Source: Jaltomata sinuosa (lineage: Eukaryota > Streptophyta > Magnoliopsida > Solanales > Solanaceae). Taken from it: a DNA stretch of 64,000 nt. Each line of letters starts with the position of its first letter. The first letter of the stretch is position 1. The translations under genes and the position numbers were made by a program. The stretch spans positions 248,001-312,000 of the forward strand of contig QJPP01000805.1 of NCBI GenBank assembly GCA_003996215.1, read 5' to 3'. Under the pieces are notes generated by a model, which was not told where the DNA came from, searched no databases, and saw nothing but the letters and a program-made list of their open reading frames with translations. This document shows, one piece after another, positions 57,524-64,000 of the stretch.

Positions 57524-58920
57524 ATGCCTGTGACCAGACAAATGAGTAGCCGACGGGTTGGCACGGATACGGGGGAAGGTACTAGTCATTCCCCGCCTAT
57601 CCGATTGGATAGATTTGAGGCTCAAAGTGAATCACTGACACCAGAGATCCCAGTTTATCAAGTACCTGATGAGACTAGAGGGGATCCAGTACCCCTGACC
57701 CCACCTGCTCCAGTGGCATCTGATATAGCTAGAGATGAACCAGCACATGTAGCTCCTCCACCTGAAGCAGAGGACCAGGACATCAGGAGTGCTGTTCGAT
57801 TATTGACCCAGATGGTAGCCACACAACAACAACAAATTGGGGCATCAACGAGTGCTAGGTCAGGTGGCTCAGAAAGTTCTAGGGCTCGAGAGTTTATCAG
57901 CCTAAGTCCTCCTATATTTACAGGCTCTGACCCACGTGAGGATCCTCAGGAGTTTATTGATCAGACTTATCGAGTACTTCGAGTCATGCATGCAACAGTA
58001 GTGGAGGCAGTGGAGTTTGCATCTTCAGGTTACGAGATGTGGCCATTTTATGGTTCGAGGCTTGGGATCGGTCTAGGGGATCAAATTCACCCCCAGCTGA
58101 ATGGGAGGAATTTTCAGAGGCCTTCCTAGCTCACTATCTTCCACAGGAGGTTCGAGAGGCCAGACTTGATCAATTTCTAGCCCTTAGGCAGGGCAATATG
58201 AATGTTCGACAGTATAGCCTCAGGTTTAATTCATTAGCCAGGTATGCCCCCGATATTGTGAGTACGATGCGAGCTAGAGTTCATCGATATGTGCGTGGTC
58301 TTAAGGATGAATTGATTAAGGGATTAACAATAGCAGCCACACAAGAGGATATGAATATTTCTAAGATACAGGCTATTGCTCAGACTGCAGAGGATCTTGA
58401 AGTACAAATTGGAGATAACCAAAGCCGAGAAAGGGATCAGAATAAGAGGGCTAGATCTATTGGGTCCTATGTAGAGCCACGAGGTAATGTTAGGCCACAT
58501 TTTAATAGGCGATCACCCCACCCTACTAGTGGTGCCCCATATCAGTTGCAAAGGCAGAGGTATGATCATTTTTCTCAGACTGGACCAGGCCACAGTTCTG
58601 GTGCATCCAGTTCCTATCGCCAGGGGAATTCCGGTCAGATGAGGCCACCTTTGCCACCTTGTGTTCAGTGCGGTAGGAAGCATCCTTGGATATGTCGCCT
58701 GGGTTCAGATACTTGTTATTCGTGTGGGCATCCTGGTCACTTTATGCGAGACTGTCCGAGTAGAGGTAGGAGTGAGATATCCCATCCTACAGGGTCGATG
58801 GCAGCTTCTTCATCTACTATTCGTCCCCCAAGGATAGGACAACAGGCTACACCAGGTCATGGTAGAGGTAGAGGAGGAGGAGGAGCATCCAGTTCAGGCA
58901 GTGGTCAGAATCGCACTTAT
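57524..58920 (+). pseudogene. Tekay gag (one frameshift)
   Basis: Capsid/nucleocapsid precursor. ATG at 57524 (MPVTRQMSSRRVG); the longer frame upstream to 57428 is only a lead-in. Acidic/proline-rich N-terminus, a helical RLLTQMVATQQQQ segment, then the gag core PPIFTGSDPREDPQEFIDQT (57910-57965). A one-base frameshift near 58025 moves the rest (EWEEFSEAFLAHYLPQEVRE..., about 58105) into the frame of the long pol ORF. A CCHC zinc knuckle CYSCGHPGHFMRDC is intact at 58714-58755, followed by a Gly/Ser/Arg-rich tail. There is no stop between gag and pol, as expected for this lineage. Confidence 0.9.
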
Positions 58921-61900
58921 GCTCTAGCCGGTCGCCAGGACTTAGAATCGTCACCTGATGTTGTTACAGGTACATTGACTATTTTTACTCATGCTGTTTA
59001 TGCACTTATAGATCCTGGCTCTACTCTTTCATATGTTACCCCGCTCGTTGCTGGTAAGTTGGGGGTAGGCCCTGAGTTATTGCCTAGACCATTTGTTGTA
59101 TCTACGCCAGTTGGTGAATCTATTATATCTAGACGAGTTTATCGAGATTGTGCAGTGTGGATTTATGACCATCTCACTTCAGCTGATCTAATCGAATTAG
59201 ATATGATTGACTTCGATGTCATTATGGGCATGGACTGGTTAGCTGCATGTTATGCTAATATCGATTGTAGAAATAAGGTTGTCAAATTCCATTTTTCGGA
59301 AGAAACAATCCTGGAGTGGAAAGGTAATGCTGCCACGCCAAGGGGTAGGGTTATTTCCTACCTTAAAGCCCAGAAAATGATTTCTAAAGGCTATATTTAT
59401 CATTTAGTCCGAGTACAAAGCACAGAGGATGGACCAGTGACTCCTCAATCGGTTCCCGTGGTGAGTCAATTTCTAGATGTATTCCCGGATGAGCTTCCAG
59501 GAATCCCTCCAGAAAGGGAAATTGAGTTTGCCATTGACCTACTCCCCGATACTCAGCCAATATCAATTCCCCCTTACAGAATGGCTCCTGCAGAGTTAAG
59601 AGAATTAAAGGAACAATTAAAGGATCTACTCGAAAAAGGTTTCATTAGGCCTAGTACATCGCCATGGGGCGCACCAGTTTTGTTTGTTCGTAAGAAGGAT
59701 GGGTCCTTCAGAATGTGTATTGATTACCGACAACTGAAAAAAGTTACAATCAAGAATAAGTATCCGCTTCCAAGGATTGATGACCTTTTTGATCAGTTGC
59801 AAGGCGCCAAATGTTTTTCAAAGATTGACTTGCGGTCGGGGTATCACCAGTTACGTGTTAAAGGGGTAGATGTTCCAAAAACAGCCTTTAGGACAAGGTA
59901 TGGCCACTTTGAATTTCTAGTAATGTCTTTTGGGCTTACTAATGCCCCAGCAGCTTTTATGGACCTAATGAATCGGGTATTCAAGCCATTCCTAGATGTA
60001 TTCGTGATCGTATTTATTGACGATATCCTGATTTACTCACGGTCCAAAGCCGAACATGCTGATCATTTACGTGCAGTATTGCAAACACTTCAGAATCATA
60101 AATTATATGCGAAGTTCTCCAAATGTGAGTTTTGGTTGACTTCAGTGGCTTTTCTTGGCCATATAGTTACAGACGAAGGTATTAGAGTTGACGGCCAAAA
60201 GATTGAAGCAGTAAAGAATTGGCCGAGGCCCTTGAATGCTACAGAGATCCGTAGTTTTTTGGGCTTTGCAGGTTATTATCGAAGGTTTGTAGAAGGGTTT
60301 TCTTCTATATCTGCACCATTGACAAAGTTGACTCATAAAGCTGCCAAGTTCCAGTGGTCTGATGCATGTGAGCAGAGTTTTCAGGAGTTGAAGGACAGGC
60401 TTACTTCAGCACCTGTCTTAACTCTGCCAGAGGGCACAGAAGGTTATGTTGTTTATTGTGATGCTTCAAGGATTGGGTTGGGTTGTGTTTTAATGCAACA
60501 TGGTAAAGTTATTGCCTATGCCTCGAGACAACTAAGAAAGCACGAACAAAATTACCCTACTCACGATCTTGAATTGGCAGCAGTTATATTTGCCTTGAAA
60601 ATTTGGCGCCATTACTTGTTTGGAGTCCATGTAGACGTGTTTTCGGACCACAAAAGTCTACAGTATTTATTCAAACAGAAGGATTTAAACCTAAGGCAAA
60701 GAAGGTGGCTAGAGTTACTAAAGGATTATGACGTAGATATTTTGTACCATCCAGGGAAGGCCAATGTAGTGGCCGATGCACTTAGCCGCAAATCCATGGG
60801 AAGCTTGAGCCACGTGGAAAATAGAAAGATTGAGATGACAAGAGAACTACATCAGTTAGCTAATTTGCAGGTTCGACTACTAGACCAAGGTAATGGGGGA
60901 GTTGTTATTCAAAGCATAGCGGAATCCTCACTTGTGACAGAGGTAAAGGAAAGACAATATGATGATCCAGAATTAGTAAGATTGAGGGAGGAAATTCCAC
61001 AACAGAAGCAACCACTAATAGAGCTTAAGGAGGATGGGGTACTGAGATATCAAGGTCGTCTATGTGTACCTAACGTCGGGGAGCTTCGGGAGAAAATTTT
61101 GGCAGAAGTTCACTATTCCCGCTATTCAATCCATCCAGGAGCGACGAAGATGTATCATGATCTTCGACAGATTTATTGGTGGAATAATATGAAGAGAAAT
61201 ATTGCAGAGTTTGTAGCCCAATGCCCGAATTGTCAACAGGTAAAAATTGAACACCAGAGACCTGGAGGTCTAACTCAAAGTATAGTGATACCTACCTGGA
61301 AATGGGAGGTGATCAACATGGACTTTATTACAGGCTTACCCCGTACTTATCGGAAGTATGATTCCATATGGGTGATTGTAGATAGACTTACAAAATCAGC
61401 TCACTTTTGCCAGTCAGGACAACTTATACTGCTGAAGATTATGCCAAGTTGTATATTAGTGAAATAGTTCGACTTCATGGTGTCCCAATTTCCATCATTT
61501 CAGATAGGGGTGCTCAGTTTACAGCAAATTTCTGGAGGTCTTTCCAGAGAGGCTTAGGTACTCAAATAAGTCTCAGTACAGCTTTTCATCCACAGACAGA
61601 TGGACAAGCTGAACGCACTATTCAAACACTCGAAGATATGCTACGAGCTTGTGTACTAGATTTTAAAGGGAGTTGGGATGACCATTTGCCACTAATTGAG
61701 TTTGCTTATAATAATAGCTTCCATGCAAGCATTCAAATGGCTCCTTATGAGGCTTGATACGGGCGAAAGTGTAGATCACCAATTGGATGGTTTGAAATTG
61801 GAGAAGCAGGATTATTAGGGCCAGACCTAGTTAATCAGGCAATGGAGAAGGTGAAGCTAATTCGAGAAAGATTACTAACAGCCCAGAGTAGGCAGAAATC

Positions 61901-62360
61901 ATATGCAGATGTGCGACGTCGGGATTTGGAATTTAATATTAGTGATTGGGATTTCCTAAAGGTTTCGCCCATGAAAGGCGTTATGCGATTTGGTAAAAAG
62001 GGAAAGCTTAGTCCAAGATATATTGGACCATACAGGATCATTCGTAGGGTAGGAAAAGTGGCATATGAGCTAGATTTACCCACAGAATTGGAGACAGTCC
62101 ATCTTGTATTTCATGTATCGATGCTACGAAGGTGCATAGGAGATCCTTCACGTATTATGCCTATCAAAGATGTTCAACTTTCTGAAGACTTATCCTATAA
62201 GGAAGTACCAATTTCTATCCTAGATCGTCAAGTTAGGAAGATCAGAACCAAAGAAGTAGCCTCAGTAAAGGTGTTATGGAGAAATAATAATATCGAGGAA
62301 ATGACGTGAGAACCCGAGGAAGAAATGAGGAAAAAGCATCCCCAGTTATTTATGACTTGA
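58921..62360 (+). pseudogene. Tekay pol: protease, RT, RNase H, integrase, chromodomain (broken)
   Basis: Domains in order: protease with ALIDPGS (59002-59022), an unusual Pro after the catalytic Asp; RT with FIDD (60013-60024) and the SKIDLRSGYHQLRV block (about 59820); RNase H with YCDAS (about 60455) and VADALSR (60770); integrase with H-H-C-C finger (about 61110-61240, ending CPNCQQ), core MDFITGLPRT (61318), SDRGAQF (about 61501) and QAERT (about 61606); a GPY-like module (about 62020); chromodomain from LDRQVRKIRTKEVASVKVLW (62220-62280). Protease to early integrase is one open frame. Breaks: a frameshift near 61405 in the integrase core, a stop at 61755-61757, and a TGA at 62307-62309 that removes a chromodomain Trp position. 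RT, RNase H and protease motifs look intact, so it could still be a template supplied in trans. Confidence 0.93.
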
Positions 62361-62634
62361 AGATAGCATAGAGGTAAGTCATATTCTTATGTTCTTGATA
62401 CTCTTCCTACTATGCAAATATGATCAGGTTTTAACATGTGAAAATTATTACATTTAATTGTATATAGTTGTATCACCCTGTGAGGCATCGTGCTGGACTT
62501 TTGCTGAGTTTCAGGTTTTTGGATAGTCCCAATTATAAAGGAAACTCTACCGAAATTTCAAAAAAATCCTAAGGGACTAGAGCTCTATATTCATTACCCT
62601 CATTCGAGGACGAATGATTCTAAGGGGGGAAAGA
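62361..62634 (+). other. 3' UTR and polypurine tract of the young Tekay element
   Basis: Non-coding; ends ATTCGAGGACGAATGATTC then TAAGGGGGGAAAGA (62621-62634) next to the LTR start TGTAACACC. Confidence 0.88.
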
Positions 62635-64000
62635 TGTAACACCCCGTACCTTTCAAAACCTATGCGACTAAGTAAATATCGACGAAGATATTTGAGCTCG
62701 AGATAGTGAAGGGGTACTTTGGCCTAGAATTTGAAATGGTCAAATGTATATAAGTGTTAAGTTAAATTATAAGGATGAGGGTTTTGAAAATGATATAAAA
62801 CAAGTGAGGTACTTGCTCGACTTATCTAAGCTCTTAGGTGACAAATAGGTGCATCACCTACCTACGCTAACGAACTAAGTTCCGAGGGCCGATTACGGGC
62901 AGAAACACCATGGATTATTAGACCTAATGGTATCCCAAATGAAGTTAAAAGTTGGCCCATCAAAGCACAACCAAATCTGGCCCAAATAACTACAAAAGGT
63001 AGCCACCAATATTGACCACATTTTCACCCAAGAGAAGCCCAAAATCAGCCACAAAACTTAACCCTTTTGAGGCCCAAGCAAAGGGTAATTTTGGCCCAAG
63101 TTTCTTGACCCATTTTGGCCCAAATATACTCAAAAAAGTCGGCCAAAAAGGTCCCTTTATATAGGGCTTTTGCTGATCAATGTTCATCACAAAAAGCTGG
63201 AAAATTCTCTCTTATCTCATTTCTTTTTTGGCAGCCCTTCTTTCCCTTTAGGGTTCTAAGAAGACCAAGATTAATTGAAGCTTAAGGTGAGTTAAACAAC
63301 TTGTTATCTTGGTATTAATCTACTACATATAGCTAGGATATCCTATGGTAAGAAAGATATGAACTATGGCAGCCCCTTTCTTATGATTTAACACATGGAA
63401 ATTGTGTAACAATTAAGAGATTTCTTCTTCTCTTGTTGGTGTATGTGTAGGGGTTACTTAAGCTTTTAAAGCATCAATAAAAAGAGGATAAAAACACACC
63501 TTCAAGTGTGTTAAGTACTCTGCCCATAATAATATTTTTGGATTGAAGTTCGGATGGACAATTGTTGTTGAATTGTTGTTAAGAACTCACGGGACGGTGA
63601 TCGGAAGCCGTGGGTTCAATGTGTTGCTATTGTATTTCGGCATGGTGAGTTGTGTAGGGGATGTTTGATGTGTTTTGTATTATTGGAGGCAGTAGGTTGG
63701 TGTGTGTGTGTGATGTGTATTGGATAGGGGAGAAAGGTGTGACGATACACCTTTAATTAATGCAAAATACGTAAATCTGCCCGGGAAATGTTTAGCTACT
63801 GTTTTGGGAGTGTTGCAGCAGGTTTAAGAGATAATATTAGCTTCATTATACCCTTGTGTTGTAGATTAACTTAATAAAGGAAAGTCCAAGTTGTGGTAAG
63901 CGCAATCTTCGGAAAGAACGAGGTATGTTAAGGCTTCTGTATTCCTTATCGGCATGAATCTAGAAATAGAACTCTAAATCTCCGAAAGAAGGAATTTGAG
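62635..64000 (+). repeat. 3' LTR of the young Tekay element (partial, 1366 bp)
   Basis: Matches 54702-56066; the rest is beyond the window. TATA box at 63156-63163. Confidence 0.92.

Larger units (their letters stand above)
54702..64000 (+). mobile_element. Tekay-type chromovirus, relatively young, right LTR cut by window edge
   Basis: 5' LTR 54702-57308, initiator-Met PBS, gag-pol with chromodomain, polypurine tract, 3' LTR from 62635. By eye I count about 37 differences over the ~1.36 kb of shared LTR (roughly 97% identity), so it is a recent insertion compared with its neighbours. It interrupts the Ogre-type gag at 54699. Confidence 0.93.

Noticed and set aside
1..64000. tRNA, rRNA, endogenous pararetrovirus, LINE or DNA-transposon sequences
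   Set aside because: No cloverleaf, rRNA core, caulimovirus-type movement/coat protein, LINE endonuclease or terminal-inverted-repeat pair was recognised by eye; a database search could still find small ones.

Overview
The window looks like intergenic heterochromatin from a large, repeat-rich plant genome. It is AT-rich and built almost entirely of nested LTR retrotransposons. I found no ordinary host gene and no tRNA or rRNA gene. The lineages present (Ogre/Tat, Tekay-type chromovirus, Athila-like) and the style of their LTRs suggest a eudicot, possibly Solanaceae. The family-level guess is weak and rests on general familiarity, not a search.

Layout. (1) 1-19785, minus strand: a ~22 kb Ogre/Tat element whose left LTR runs off the window. 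Reading right to left it has a 3.86 kb 5' LTR, a tRNA-Arg-type PBS, ORF1, gag, protease plus G-patch, a 255 bp frame-preserving intron, RT, two RNase H domains, integrase, then a 4.3 kb 3' untranslated region full of tandem repeats. All genes are broken. (2) 19786-25582, minus: the 5' part of an Athila-like element interrupted by the Ogre insertion. It has an LTR, a degenerate tRNA-Asp PBS and gag, and then, where pol should be, a separate gene module. (3) 25583-30572, plus: the integrase end and 3' LTR of an older Tekay-type chromovirus, the host sequence of (2). (4) 30573-34129: old LTR-like sequence with a GGGGCTAT minisatellite. (5) 34135-50582, minus: a non-coding Tekay-type element with CACAC target duplications. 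Its 5' LTR contains (6) 40692-48851, minus, a complete Athila-like element with 1342 bp LTRs and no pol, carrying a second gene module. (7) 50588-54701: LTR-like sequence, then a third gene module fused in frame to an Ogre-type gag. (8) 54702-64000, plus: a fairly young Tekay chromovirus with its gag-pol broken in four places and its right LTR cut by the window edge.

The most interesting themes are two. First, a gene module recurs three times in different retroelements: a 5' UTR intron whose acceptor lies 10-17 nt before the ATG, followed by an ORF of the 'putative plant transposon protein' type. In the two Athila-like elements it replaces pol; in the third case it is fused to Ogre gag. Second, four LTR families each carry their own array of short GC-rich palindromic words in the U3, usually just upstream of a TATA-like box. 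Similar arrays occur upstream of, and inside the intron of, the gene modules.

Limits: all alignments were done by eye, domain names come from recognised motifs, and percent identities are rough.
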